From: Phycobacter sedimenti
Lineage (GTDB): Bacteria > Pseudomonadota > Alphaproteobacteria > Rhodobacterales > Rhodobacteraceae
Length of the DNA: 64,000 nucleotides
Reading direction: 5' to 3'
Assembly: GCF_038148855.1 (NCBI RefSeq)
Contig: NZ_JBBVGR010000003.1
Coordinates: forward strand, 248,001-312,000
Part shown: in pieces, positions 52,069 through 61,219 of the stretch
How positions within the stretch are numbered: position 1 is the stretch's first letter
Layout: every line of letters begins with the position of its first letter
Translations under genes and position numbers: made by a program
The notes under the pieces: model-generated
The model's database searches: none
What the model was told of the DNA's origin: nothing
The model's input: only the letters and a program-made list of their open reading frames with translations

Positions 52069-53168
52069 GCCTGGCCGCCGACACCCATCAGGGAAGCGCA
52101 GACCCGGCTCGGGGCGGGTCCACCGGGGCGCCGGTGGACCGCCGACATCAGGCAAGGCGCCTGACGCTGGTGCTGGCGGCTCTATTGCTGGTGACCTCTG
52201 CCACCTCTTTGACCTTCGGGGCGGCGGGCACCTCGGTCTGGTCGGCGCTTGGCGATCTTGTTGCGGGGCGCGAGCTGTCGCAGCTGGACCGGATCATTCT
52301 CTTTGACATCCGCCTGCCGCGCCTGTGCCTCGGTATTCTTGTGGGCGCTGCACTGGCAGTTTCTGGCGCCGTCATGCAGGGGCTGTTCCGCAATCCGCTG
52401 GCCGATCCCGGCATCGTCGGCGTCAGCGCCGGAGCAGGGTTGGCCGCAATCACCGCCATCGTTCTGGGCAGCCTGCTGCCCGTCGCCTTGCGCGACACGC
52501 TTGGCAACGGGTTGGTGCCCATTGCAGCTTTCTTTGGTGGCTGGGGCTCGACCCTGATTCTGTACCGGACCGCCACGCGCGGCGGGCAGACATCGGTTGC
52601 AACCATGCTGCTGGCAGGCATTGCCCTTGGCGCGCTGGCCGGAGCGCTGTCTGGCATCCTTGTCTACATGGCCGATGACAACCAGCTGCGCGACCTGACC
52701 TTCTGGGGCATGGGCTCGCTGGCAGGCGCCACCTGGACCAAGGTCTTCGCCGCCCTGCCGGTGATCGCGCTGGCCCTGTGCACCGCGCCGTTTCTGGCGC
52801 GCGGCCTCAACGGTCTGGCACTCGGAGAGGCCGCCGCCGGCCACATCGGCATCCCGGTGCAGCGGGTGAAGAACATCGCCATCATGGCCGTCGCCGGGGC
52901 CACCGGCGCTGCCGTTGCCGTGTCGGGCGGGATCGGTTTCATCGGCATCGTAGTGCCGCATCTGTTGCGGCTGGCCACCGGGCCGGATCACCATCCCCTT
53001 TTGCCCAATGCGGCCCTTTTGGGGGCGACTCTCCTCTTGGCCGCCGACATGGTCGCGCGGGTCATCATCGCCCCAGCGGAACTCCCCATCGGCATCGTCA
53101 CCGCCGTTCTTGGTGCGCCGGTCTTCCTGTGGATCCTGCTAAAGCGGCGCGCAGGCCTTGGTCTTTGA
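52065..53168 (+). CDS. hmuU: Heme ABC transporter permease
   Basis: A 367-residue FecCD-type permease with about ten membrane segments. DIRLPRLCLGILVGAALAVS, MQGLFRNPLADPGIVGVSAG and FIGIVVPHLLRLATGPDHH are hallmarks. The N-terminal 40 residues before the first segment are longer than usual and low in conservation. It works with HmuT and HmuV; hmuV begins 11 bases after its stop. Confidence 0.93.
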   Translation: MSLAADTHQGSADPARGGSTGAPVDRRHQARRLTLVLAALLLVTSATSLTFGAAGTSVWSALGDLVAGRELSQLDRIILFDIRLPRLCLGILVGAALAVSGAVMQGLFRNPLADPGIVGVSAGAGLAAITAIVLGSLLPVALRDTLGNGLVPIAAFFGGWGSTLILYRTATRGGQTSVATMLLAGIALGALAGALSGILVYMADDNQLRDLTFWGMGSLAGATWTKVFAALPVIALALCTAPFLARGLNGLALGEAAAGHIGIPVQRVKNIAIMAVAGATGAAVAVSGGIGFIGIVVPHLLRLATGPDHHPLLPNAALLGATLLLAADMVARVIIAPAELPIGIVTAVLGAPVFLWILLKRRAGLGL

Positions 53169-53179
53169 TTGGACAGAAC

Positions 53180-53968
53180 ATGAAAGCCTTCGACATCACC
53201 GTAAAGCTGGGACAGCGCACCATCCTGCACGGGGTGGATTTCACTGCCGAACCGGGCCGCGTCACCGCCATCGTCGGCCCGAACGGATCGGGCAAGACCA
53301 CGCTCTTGCGCGCCATGACCGGAGAGATCGCCCACGCGGGCCGGGTGCTGCTGAACGGCATGGACACGGCCAGGCTCAAACCCTGGGAGCTGGCCGCGAT
53401 CCGCGCGGTGCAGCCGCAAAGCACCACGATCGCCTTCCCCTTTACCGTGCTCGAAATCGTGCGCCTTGGCCTCAGCGCCGGTCTGTCGGCGGGAAAGACA
53501 GACCTGCCGCTGCGCGCGCTTGAGGCGGTGGATCTGGGCGGTTTTGCAGGACGCTACTATCAGGATCTTTCGGGCGGAGAGCAGCAGCGCGTGCAACTGG
53601 CCCGCGTGCTGACCCAGGTGTGGGAGCCGGTGGTAAAGGGCGTCCCCCGCTGGCTGATCCTCGATGAACCCGTCGCCAGCCTCGATATCGGGCACCAGTT
53701 CACGGTGATGGATCTGGCGCGGCGCTATGCGGCGGCGGGCGGCGGCGTGGTGGCGGTGATGCACGATCTGAACCTCACCGCGATGTTCGCCGATCAGGTG
53801 GTGCTGATGCAGGCAGGTCGCATCGCCGCTGCGGGCAACCCGGCAGAGGTGCTGACCGACCGCACCCTGGCCGAGGTCTATGGCTGCCCGGTGCCGGTCA
53901 ACACCACCCCGCCGGGCGGTATGCCCTTCCTTCTGCCACAGGCACGACAGGCTGCGGCCTGCGGCTGA
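53180..53968 (+). CDS. hmuV: Heme ABC transporter ATPase
   Basis: A 262-residue ATPase with Walker A GPNGSGKTTLLRAM, signature DLSGGEQQRVQLARVL and Walker B WLILDEPVASLD, of the HmuV/FecE type. ATG 53180 gives the family N-terminus KAFDITVKLGQRTIL; the longer open frame is antisense-like. It ends the hmuSTUV run and is convergent with urtE, 22 bases away. Confidence 0.93.
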   Translation: MKAFDITVKLGQRTILHGVDFTAEPGRVTAIVGPNGSGKTTLLRAMTGEIAHAGRVLLNGMDTARLKPWELAAIRAVQPQSTTIAFPFTVLEIVRLGLSAGLSAGKTDLPLRALEAVDLGGFAGRYYQDLSGGEQQRVQLARVLTQVWEPVVKGVPRWLILDEPVASLDIGHQFTVMDLARRYAAAGGGVVAVMHDLNLTAMFADQVVLMQAGRIAAAGNPAEVLTDRTLAEVYGCPVPVNTTPPGGMPFLLPQARQAAACG

Positions 53969-53990
53969 AACCAGCTGCAGGGGAGGCCCG

Positions 53991-54686
53991 TCAGACCGAG
54001 ACGCCCTCCAGCAACGCGTCACGCTCCACCTCGCCCTTGCGGCCCTCCAGCACCACCTCGCCCCGGCGCAGCACCACGAAACGGTCGGCCAGCTCATAGG
54101 CGAAGTCAAAGAACTGCTCGACCAGGATGATCGCCATGTCCCCCTGCTGACGCAGCAGCTTGATGACTTCGCCGATCTGCTTGATGATATTAGGCTGGAT
54201 GCCTTCGGTCGGCTCATCCAGCACCAGGAGTTTCGGCTTCGTGATCAAGGCCCGGGCGATGGCCAGCTGCTGCTGCTGCCCGCCCGACAGGTCGCCACCG
54301 CGCCGGGCGAGGAAGTCCTTCAGGATCGGGAACAGATCAAAGATGTGATCGGGGATGTAATGCTCTTCCTTCGGCAGGCAGGCAAAGCCGGTCTCAAGGT
54401 TCTCCTTCACCGTCAAGAGCGGGAAGATATCGCGCCCCTGCGGCACATAGGCGATGCCTGCGCGCGCCAGTTGGTGCGCGGGGACGACACCGATTTCCTG
54501 TCCGTCGAACCGCATGGTTCCGCCCGATCGCGGATGGGTGCCGGTCACCGCCTTCATCAAGCTGGTCTTGCCGACGCCATTGCAGCCCATAACGCAGGTG
54601 ACTTCGCCCAGATCCGCCTGCATGGAAATCCCGTTCAGAATGCGGCTGCGGCCATAGTGGAGGGTGATATCTTTCAGATCCAGCAT
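53991..54686 (-). CDS. urtE: Urea ABC transporter ATPase
   Basis: A 231-residue LivF-type ATPase with Walker A GCNGVGKTSLMKAV, signature LSGGQQQQLAIARAL and Walker B LLVLDEPTEGIQPNIIK. The last is typical of UrtE. It is the last gene of urtABCDE, 3 bases after urtD, and with UrtD powers urea import. Confidence 0.93.
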   Translation of the reverse strand: MLDLKDITLHYGRSRILNGISMQADLGEVTCVMGCNGVGKTSLMKAVTGTHPRSGGTMRFDGQEIGVVPAHQLARAGIAYVPQGRDIFPLLTVKENLETGFACLPKEEHYIPDHIFDLFPILKDFLARRGGDLSGGQQQQLAIARALITKPKLLVLDEPTEGIQPNIIKQIGEVIKLLRQQGDMAIILVEQFFDFAYELADRFVVLRRGEVVLEGRKGEVERDALLEGVSV

Positions 54687-54689
54687 CGC

Positions 54690-55430
54690 TCAGCGCCCCA
54701 GGTAAACATCGATGACTTCGGGATCGGCCGTCACATGATCCAGACCGCCCTCGGCCAAAACCGCGCCTTCATGCAGCACCGTGACCTTGCAGTTGAGGCG
54801 GCGCACGAACTCCATATCGTGTTCGACGACGACAACCGCGCGGGTCTTGGCGGCCTCGACCAGCAGGTCCGTGGTGTGTTCGCGCTCCTCGGGCGTCATG
54901 CCCGCCGCCGGTTCATCCACCAAGAGAAGCCGCGGCTCCTGTGCCAGAAGCATGCCGATCTCCAGCCATTGTTTCTGACCGTGGCTCAGCTCTCCGGCGA
55001 TGCGGTCCAGCTGGTCCGACAGGCCCACCTCTGCCGCCAGCTCCTCCACCCGCGCATCATCCGCGCTTGAGGCACGAAACAGCAGCACCGCGATCACCCA
55101 GCGGTCCTTTTTCAGGGCCATCATCAGGTTGTCGCGCACGGTCTGATCCTCGAACACGGTTGGTTTCTGGAACTTGCGCCCGATCCCCTGCCGCGCGATC
55201 TGCGCCTCGTCCATGTCCAGGAGTGACACGGATTTCTCCCCCCAGATCACCCGGCCTTCGTCCGGTTTTGTTTTGCCGGTGACAATATCCATGAAGGTGG
55301 TCTTGCCCGCGCCATTGGGCCCGATCACCGCGCGCAGCTCGGCCTCGGCGATCTGGAACGACAGGTTGTTGATCGCCTTGAACCCGTCAAAGCTGACGGA
55401 AACGCCGGAGACTTCCAGAAGCGTGCTCAT
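54690..55430 (-). CDS. urtD: Urea ABC transporter ATPase
   Basis: A 246-residue LivG-type ATPase with Walker A GPNGAGKTTFMDIVTGKTKP (the GKTKP follow-on is characteristic of UrtD), GIGRKFQKPTVFEDQTV, signature ELSHGQKQWLEIGMLL and Walker B LLLVDEPAAGMT. The SHGQKQW form of the signature is normal for UrtD. It overlaps urtC by an ATGA. Confidence 0.94.
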   Translation of the reverse strand: MSTLLEVSGVSVSFDGFKAINNLSFQIAEAELRAVIGPNGAGKTTFMDIVTGKTKPDEGRVIWGEKSVSLLDMDEAQIARQGIGRKFQKPTVFEDQTVRDNLMMALKKDRWVIAVLLFRASSADDARVEELAAEVGLSDQLDRIAGELSHGQKQWLEIGMLLAQEPRLLLVDEPAAGMTPEEREHTTDLLVEAAKTRAVVVVEHDMEFVRRLNCKVTVLHEGAVLAEGGLDHVTADPEVIDVYLGR

Positions 55431-56593
55431 GTGCGGTCCTTTCGCTGCAAGAGATCAAATAGCCCGCCGATGCCCTTGGGGGCGAAGAGCGTCACGAGGA
55501 CGAAGGAGAGGCCCAGGATCACCTGCCACCAGTCCACCCATTTGATGGTGTAGAACCCCAGCGGGATGTCAGGCGCCTGACCGCCGGTGAACCAGGTGGA
55601 GACCAGCGAGACAAAGGCCGCGCCGATCACCGCGCCATAAAGCCGCCCGCGCCCGCCGATAGCGACCCAAACCGCCAGATAGATCGAGGCAACCGGCGCC
55701 ATTTCCGCCGGGTTGATAATGCCCGCCTGCGGATAATAAAGCGCGCCGGCGATGGCCGCGATACAGGCCGTCAGTGTGAACACCGCCAACTTGAAGGTCT
55801 CCACCGGGTAGCCAAGGAAGCGCACGCGGGCTTCGTTGTCGCGGATGCCTTGGATGACCGATCCGAACTTGCCCGACACCACCCAGGCCGCCAGCATGTA
55901 TCCAAGGCCCAAGGCAAGGGCCGAGGCCCAGAAGAACCACATCGACACCTCTGCCTGCGGTGCCTCAACCCCCGGCAGATTCTGCAGCCCCGACAGCCCG
56001 TTGTTGCCGCGCAGGCCGGAATCGTTCTGGAACAGATAAAGCGCCAGCGCCAGCGTCATCGCCTGCGTCAGGATCGACAGGTAGACGCCCGTCACCCGGC
56101 TGCGGAAGGCCAGCCAGCCGAACACCGCCGCCAGCACGCCCGGCACCAGCACCACCAGCATCAGTTGCAGCACCAGACTGTCGGCGAACATCCAGACCAC
56201 CGGGAATTCGCTGCTGCCCACCACGCCGAAGATCTGGCTGCCGATGCCATCGACCACCTCTGCCTCGGTCGGGGGGATGTCGCCCTGCGCCAGCGCCTCG
56301 GTGACGATCAGGCGGGTGCGTTCGTACATCAGCCACATGCCGATCATATAGCCGCCAAGGCCGAAAAAGGCGAAATGGCCCAGCGACAGGATGCCCGTGT
56401 AGCCCCAGATCAGGTCCATCGCGATGGCGATCAGGCACAGGCACAGCGTCTTGCCCAGTGTTTTCACAAAACTCGTCGGGATCAGCCCCGCGCCCGGACC
56501 TTCAGCCAGCAGTGTCACCACAAGGGTGAACAGCGCGAGGATCGCCAGAAAGACCAGCACAGAGGGGTTCTTTGCAATGAATGACTGCCGCAT
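55427..56593 (-). CDS. urtC: Urea ABC transporter permease
   Basis: A 388-residue LivM-type permease with about eight to ten membrane segments, including LGKTLCLCLIAIAMDLIWGY and the GILSLGHFAFFGLGGYMIGM segment common to branched-chain/urea permeases. It overlaps urtD by an ATGA and lies 3 bases after urtB. It pairs with UrtB in the membrane. Confidence 0.94.
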   Translation of the reverse strand: MRQSFIAKNPSVLVFLAILALFTLVVTLLAEGPGAGLIPTSFVKTLGKTLCLCLIAIAMDLIWGYTGILSLGHFAFFGLGGYMIGMWLMYERTRLIVTEALAQGDIPPTEAEVVDGIGSQIFGVVGSSEFPVVWMFADSLVLQLMLVVLVPGVLAAVFGWLAFRSRVTGVYLSILTQAMTLALALYLFQNDSGLRGNNGLSGLQNLPGVEAPQAEVSMWFFWASALALGLGYMLAAWVVSGKFGSVIQGIRDNEARVRFLGYPVETFKLAVFTLTACIAAIAGALYYPQAGIINPAEMAPVASIYLAVWVAIGGRGRLYGAVIGAAFVSLVSTWFTGGQAPDIPLGFYTIKWVDWWQVILGLSFVLVTLFAPKGIGGLFDLLQRKDRT

Positions 56594-56596
56594 GGA

Positions 56597-58561
56597 TCAA
56601 TCCCCCGCCGCGCGGCCCTTGAGGGCGATGATGCCCCTTGGGCGGAACTGAATGAAGATGATGATGAAGATGATCATATAGGTCTGCGCCGCCAGCGTGT
56701 TGGACGGGTTCAGCCACTCGATCCCCTTTTGCAAGGAGCCGATCATCGCCGCACCGGCAAGGGTGCCAAAGATATTGCCGACACCGCCCACAACCACGGT
56801 CATGAAGCTTTGCACGATATAGTCCTGCCCCAGTTCCGAGGTGACCTTGGCGAACAGACCAATGGCAACCCCTGCGATCCCGGCAATGCCAGAGCCCAGA
56901 CCAAAGGTCAGCATGTTAACCCGTCCCGGATTGATCCCCATCGAGGACGCCATGCGCGGGTTCTGCGTGACCGCGCGGGTCTCAAGCCCCAGCCGCGTGC
57001 GCCGCATGATGAAGAGGAACAGAGCAAGGAAGATCAGCGCAAGCACAAAGATCGCGATGCGGATATAGCTGATCGAGACCACATCGTTGATCACCCAGGC
57101 CCCATCCAGCCAGCCCGGCGCCGTCAGCGGGCGCGCTTGCGTGCCGAAAATGTTTTTGGCCAGCTGCTGCAGCGCAATGGAGATCCCGAAAGTCGCCAAG
57201 AGCGTTTCAAGCGGACGGTTGTACAGATGCCGGATCACCAGCCGCTCCATCGCGACCCCGGCGGCGAATGTCACGGCAAACGCCAGCGGGATGGCGACAA
57301 GGATCGAAACCGTGTGATTGGGGATCACCTGCTGCACCACATAACCCGTATAAGCGCCCATCATGATGAATTCGCCATGGGCCATGTTGATGACCCCCAT
57401 CAGGCCGAATGTGATGGCAAGGCCGATGGCCGCAAGGAAATAGATCGAGGCGAGCGAGATCGCATCCAGCCCCAGATCCACCGCCTGGTTGAGCGCCACC
57501 TTGGTGCCGATGGAGGAAAGCGCCTGCTGCGCGGCCGCTGTCACGGCGGCAGAAGGTTCGGCGTAGGTTTCGAAGAACACGTATTGGTTCAGGGCGACGG
57601 TGATCGCGTCTTCACCGACAAAGGGCGCGACCTTCCCGTCCGAGGCAAGGCTGTCATAGACCTTTTGGCGGATCAGTTCATTGGACAGCTGCGCCACGGG
57701 AACGCCTGCGACCCGCCCGCCTTCGATATGTTCGGCAAGGGTCTGGCGCAGAGCATCGGGCGTCGTGCGTTCGGGCACATGACCCGCTGCAACCAGCATG
57801 TCATACGCCTCTGTCCGGGAAAGACCGTCTTCGCCGGGTGTCAGACTGCGGGCAATGTTGCGGCCTTCGGGCAGGGTTTTGGCGACCTCGACAGTTACGG
57901 CCACCAGCGGATTGAGTGCGGCGCGCACATCGACGCTGAGATCACCGGACAGACCTTCGATTGCCGCGATCCGCTCTGCCTCATCCGCGCCATAGGCGAT
58001 GGTCAAAAGCAGGGCCAGCCGCAGCTTGCGCGCCTTCAGGACTGGATCGTCCTCTCCCGCGATCGAGGCGCGCAGCGGGGCCAGAAGGTCCCCCCCGGGC
58101 GCGCGTTCGATAGCCAGCAATCCTTCGGCACGGGTGGCAGGATCCGGGTCACTCAGTTGAAACTGCACCAGAGCGGTGGCGATCAGCGCCCGCACGCCGC
58201 TGTTGGGTTTCAGCTGTTTCAGATCGTCCTTTGCATATTCCCCGGCCATGGCCGCACCGTCGGGGCTGCTGAGCGCATAGGTACGCTTGGCGACCTCTTC
58301 GGCAATGAAGAACAGACCGTCCTCCTTGCGCTGCCAGATCTCCTTGTTCTGCCAGGCCTCAAGAAATCCACGCGCCTGTCGCAACCCGCTGGCCGCGATG
58401 CCGTCGATCACCGGCCCTATGGTCTTGCGCGAACTTTTCTCGATCAGCGCGCGGTTCTCCTGCAAGAGCTGCTGCAGGGGGCCATCGTCCGCAGGTGTCT
58501 GGGCAAGGCTGACCTGGCACGCGCAGATCAGCGCGAGGCAGGCGAGGAATAGTCGTTTCAT
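56597..58561 (-). CDS. urtB: Urea ABC transporter permease with long N-terminal region
   Basis: A 654-residue UrtB. A signal peptide (1-20, ending SLAQ) and a roughly 340-residue helical extracytoplasmic region precede the LivH-type membrane core, which starts near residue 360 (ISLASIYFLAAIGLAITFGL) with GVINMAHGEFIMMGAY. The N-terminal extension is a known feature of UrtB proteins and is long here. It lies 124 bases downstream of urtA behind a hairpin. Confidence 0.93.
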   Translation of the reverse strand: MKRLFLACLALICACQVSLAQTPADDGPLQQLLQENRALIEKSSRKTIGPVIDGIAASGLRQARGFLEAWQNKEIWQRKEDGLFFIAEEVAKRTYALSSPDGAAMAGEYAKDDLKQLKPNSGVRALIATALVQFQLSDPDPATRAEGLLAIERAPGGDLLAPLRASIAGEDDPVLKARKLRLALLLTIAYGADEAERIAAIEGLSGDLSVDVRAALNPLVAVTVEVAKTLPEGRNIARSLTPGEDGLSRTEAYDMLVAAGHVPERTTPDALRQTLAEHIEGGRVAGVPVAQLSNELIRQKVYDSLASDGKVAPFVGEDAITVALNQYVFFETYAEPSAAVTAAAQQALSSIGTKVALNQAVDLGLDAISLASIYFLAAIGLAITFGLMGVINMAHGEFIMMGAYTGYVVQQVIPNHTVSILVAIPLAFAVTFAAGVAMERLVIRHLYNRPLETLLATFGISIALQQLAKNIFGTQARPLTAPGWLDGAWVINDVVSISYIRIAIFVLALIFLALFLFIMRRTRLGLETRAVTQNPRMASSMGINPGRVNMLTFGLGSGIAGIAGVAIGLFAKVTSELGQDYIVQSFMTVVVGGVGNIFGTLAGAAMIGSLQKGIEWLNPSNTLAAQTYMIIFIIIFIQFRPRGIIALKGRAAGD

Positions 58562-58667
58562 GTCTTTGAGATCCGCTCTGAAAGATCCGCCTTGGAAGGC
58601 CTGCCGGGCAAGCCGTGGGGAGCGTCAGCCGGGGCGGAGACCGGTTAAGCCCCCGCCGCGACCATGG

Positions 58668-58685
58668 TCTTCTGAGATCAGAAGA
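58668..58685 (-). terminator. Hairpin directly after urtA, likely attenuator
   Basis: TCTTCTGA-GA-TCAGAAGA is a perfect 8-bp stem touching the urtA stop codon. No T run follows on the minus strand, so partial termination or transcript protection is likely. That would let the binding protein be made in excess over the membrane parts. Confidence 0.55.
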
Positions 58686-59969
58686 TCAGTAGTTGGACAG
58701 CGTCTGCACGCAGGTCTTGGTTTCGGTGTTGTACATACCGCAGCCAAGATCCTTCCAGTCGGACATCAGAACAGCCGATTCCGGCAGGAAGTCGGTCCAG
58801 GCATCGCCCGGCACCGGATCGGTGGCGGAAATGATGTCGAACTGGCCGTCTTCCTGGATTTCACCGATCAGCACCGGTTTCGCCAGGTGGTGGTTCGGCA
58901 GCATCACGGCGGTGCCGCCGGTGAGATTCGGGAACTCCTGCCCGTACATGGCGCTGCGCACGGCATCCACATCAGCCGTACCGGCCGCAGTCACCGCGTT
59001 GGCCCACATGTTGAAGCCGATATAATGCGCTTCCATCGGGTCATTGGTGACCCGCTCATCGCCCATCAGCTCCTTCCACTTGGCGACGAATTCCTCGTTG
59101 GCTTCGGTGTCGGCCGACTGGAAGTAGTTCCAGGCCGCCAGGTGACCGACCAGATTGGAGGTATCGAGACCCGAAAGTTCTTCTTCGCCGACCGAGAAGG
59201 CCACGACCGGGATGTCATCGGCGGAAATACCTGCGGCTGCGAGTTCCTTGTAGAAGCCGATGTTGGCATCGCCGTTGATGGTGGAGATCACGCCGACCTT
59301 CTTACCATCTGCGCCCAGCGCCACCACGTCGGCAACGATCTTGGACCAGTCCGAATGGCCAAAGGGCGTGTAGTTCACGAAAATATCGCTTTCGGCGATG
59401 CCTTTGCCCTTGAGATAGCTTTCAAGGATGTTGTTCGTCGTGCGCGGATAGACATAGTCGGTGCCCAGAAGCGCGAATTTCTCGACGCCCAGTTCCTCAA
59501 GGAAGTAATCGGTTGCCGGGATCGCCTGCTGGTTCGGCGCGGCACCGGTGTAAAAGACGTTCTTGGAGCTTTCCTCGCCCTCATACTGGACGGGGTAGAA
59601 CAAGAGGCCGTTCAGCTCTTCGATGACGGGCAGTACGGATTTGCGGCTTACGGAGGTCCAGTTGCCGAAGATCACGTCCACCTCATGCACGGTCAGCAGC
59701 TCGCGCGCCTTTTCGGCAAACAGAGGCCAGTCAGAAGCCGGGTCGACGACAACCGCCTCCAACTCGCAACCCAGAAGGCCGCCCTTTTCGTTCTGGTCGG
59801 CCACCAGCATCAGCATGGTGTCTTTCAGCGTGGTTTCGGAAATCGCCATGGTGCCCGACAGCGAGTGCAGCACGCCCACTTTGATCGTGCAATCGGCGGC
59901 AAGGCCCGCACCGGCACTCATACCCAGAGCCAGTACACTGGCAGCGGTTTTCTTGAAAAAGCTCATCAT
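58686..59969 (-). CDS. urtA: Urea ABC transporter solute-binding protein
   Basis: A 427-residue periplasmic urea-binding protein of the AmiC/LivJ type. A signal peptide covers residues 1-24. IKVGVLHSLSGTMAISETTL, NWTSVSRKSVLPVIEELNGL, then LFYPVQYEGEESSKNVFYTG and the C-terminal YNTETKTCVQTLSNY are typical UrtA. It is the first gene of urtABCDE, divergent from ureD across a 444-base control region. Confidence 0.95.
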   Translation of the reverse strand: MMSFFKKTAASVLALGMSAGAGLAADCTIKVGVLHSLSGTMAISETTLKDTMLMLVADQNEKGGLLGCELEAVVVDPASDWPLFAEKARELLTVHEVDVIFGNWTSVSRKSVLPVIEELNGLLFYPVQYEGEESSKNVFYTGAAPNQQAIPATDYFLEELGVEKFALLGTDYVYPRTTNNILESYLKGKGIAESDIFVNYTPFGHSDWSKIVADVVALGADGKKVGVISTINGDANIGFYKELAAAGISADDIPVVAFSVGEEELSGLDTSNLVGHLAAWNYFQSADTEANEEFVAKWKELMGDERVTNDPMEAHYIGFNMWANAVTAAGTADVDAVRSAMYGQEFPNLTGGTAVMLPNHHLAKPVLIGEIQEDGQFDIISATDPVPGDAWTDFLPESAVLMSDWKDLGCGMYNTETKTCVQTLSNY

Positions 59970-60041
59970 TCCCTCCAGGCAGGGCGCTCCTGTTCCATCT
60001 CTTTCCCTTGCGGAACAAGGGCAGCGGCACTAGGTCAGCCC

Positions 60042-60057
60042 TGCAACTGTTGTTGCA
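60042..60057. promoter_or_regulatory. TGCAAC-N4-GTTGCA palindrome, weakly NtrC-like
   Basis: The arms TGCAAC (60042-60047) and GTTGCA (60052-60057) are perfect, around TGTT. NtrC sites have the form TGCACC-N5-GGTGCA; this is similar, but one base shorter in the spacer and changed at an inner position. It lies 73 bases upstream of urtA. Confidence 0.35.
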
Positions 60058-60061
60058 AAAC

Positions 60062-60104
60062 GTGTGGCGGTCTGATCGAGGTCCAATTCGTGTGGCCGCC
60101 ACAC
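60062..60104. repeat. Paired GTGTGGC elements forming alternative hairpins
   Basis: GTGTGGC-C-GCCACAC (60090-60104) is a perfect 15-base palindrome. GTGTGGCGG (60062-60070) also pairs with CCGCCACAC (60096-60104), so the two structures exclude each other. It could be a regulator site pair or a leader-transcript switch for urtA. Confidence 0.45.
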
Positions 60105-60413
60105 TCCCATGACCCGCATGTCAAAACCTGCGAGCCACAGTCAGGTTTCTGCAGCGCGGCACACATGGCAAACCCTTGCATCCACCACTTCCCGCCGAAT
60201 CCGCCATTGCTTAAATTCTGGGCGCTCTTTTAGGGCCTGGATTAATTTTTGATCGACTTTGCTTGTGGAGCAGCCATTGAGCGCCTGCAAAATGGTCATT
60301 GCCGCCCGCAAAGCGCAGTCTCTTAAGCAACTGGCAAGACTCAGCCTGCGCCCAAGGGAGAGAGCAAGATTACCGAAGCCGCCATCATAACGCACCAAAG
60401 CGCCCGCCCCGTC

Positions 60414-61214
60414 ATGGCCGCCCAGCCGCGTGCGGTGGGCCGTGCGCGCGTTTCGACCCACTACAAGGACGGCGCGGTCCGGCTGAAGGATCTGCACCAG
60501 GCCGGTGCGATGAAACTGTTGTTTCCGCAGGGCCGCCCCCACCCCGAGGCCGTCATGGTGAATACCGCAGGCGGCATCACCGGTGGCGATCGCTTCAGCG
60601 TCTCGGCCGCTGCGCTTGCGGGCGGCAGGCTCACCGTGACCACGCAAGCGGCTGAGCGCGCCTACCGGGCCCAGCCGGGAGAGACGGGGCGCATGGAGAC
60701 CTGTCTTGGGCTGGCCGAGGGCGCGCAGCTGAGCTGGCTGCCGCAGGAGACAATACTGTTTGACGGCTGCCGCTTTGCACGTTCCCTGCGGGTAGAGATG
60801 GCGGCGGATGCCCGGTTTCTGATGGTGGAACCTGTCGTCTTTGGCCGCATGGCCATGCAGGAAGAGCTGCACGATGCCGCCTTCCGCGACCGGGTCGAAA
60901 TCTACCGCGACGGGCAGATGATCTACTACGACGGGGTTGATCTGGAAGGCGATCTCGCCGCCACCCTGGACCGCCCCGCCGTCGCCGCAGGCGCGCGCGC
61001 CATGGCAGCGCTGGTTCTGGCCGCCCCCGACGCCGAAGCCTGGCTCAAACCCTTGCGTGAAATGCTGCCCGCAACCGGCGGCGTGTCGCTTGTCATTGAT
61101 GGCCTTCTGGTACTGCGCCTCTTGGCGGAGGACGGTTTCACCCTGCGCCAAAGCCTTGTTCCCATTCTTGACCGGCTGACCGAGACCGGTCTGCCGCGCT
61201 GCTGGAGACTTTAA
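60414..61214 (+). CDS. ureD: Urease accessory protein UreD
   Basis: A 266-residue UreD, the chaperone that with UreF and UreG delivers nickel to urease. AVMVNTAGGITGGDRFSVSA near residues 46-65 is the family signature, and LSWLPQETILFDGCRFARSL follows. ATG 60414 has no visible ribosome site. The same frame is open upstream to a good GGGAGAG near 60356 followed by ATT, so a longer N-terminus from a non-standard start is possible. It lies 5 bases before ureA. Confidence 0.92.
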   Translation: MAAQPRAVGRARVSTHYKDGAVRLKDLHQAGAMKLLFPQGRPHPEAVMVNTAGGITGGDRFSVSAAALAGGRLTVTTQAAERAYRAQPGETGRMETCLGLAEGAQLSWLPQETILFDGCRFARSLRVEMAADARFLMVEPVVFGRMAMQEELHDAAFRDRVEIYRDGQMIYYDGVDLEGDLAATLDRPAVAAGARAMAALVLAAPDAEAWLKPLREMLPATGGVSLVIDGLLVLRLLAEDGFTLRQSLVPILDRLTETGLPRCWRL

Positions 61215-61219
61215 ATCCG

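Larger units (their letters stand above)
59970..60413. other. Divergent control region between urt and ure operons
   Basis: A 444-base gap with no supported gene. It contains the palindromes at 60042-60057 and 60062-60104, a stretch with AATTTTTGATC near 60245, and promoters for both operons. A TGGCA-N5-TTGCA (60166-60180) resembles a sigma-54 promoter, but its spacing is one base short. Confidence 0.6.

Noticed and set aside
60047..60075. Minus-strand sigma-54-like element before urtA
   Set aside because: The essential GG at -24 is GC here and other positions are off.
60166..60180. Sigma-54-like promoter TGGCA-N5-TTGCA before ureD
   Set aside because: Only 9 bases separate GG and GC; the consensus needs 10, so it is unlikely to work.
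56729..60233. Long open plus-strand frames opposite urtB and urtA
   Set aside because: Both strand-opposite genes are unmistakable; the frames are compositional by-products.
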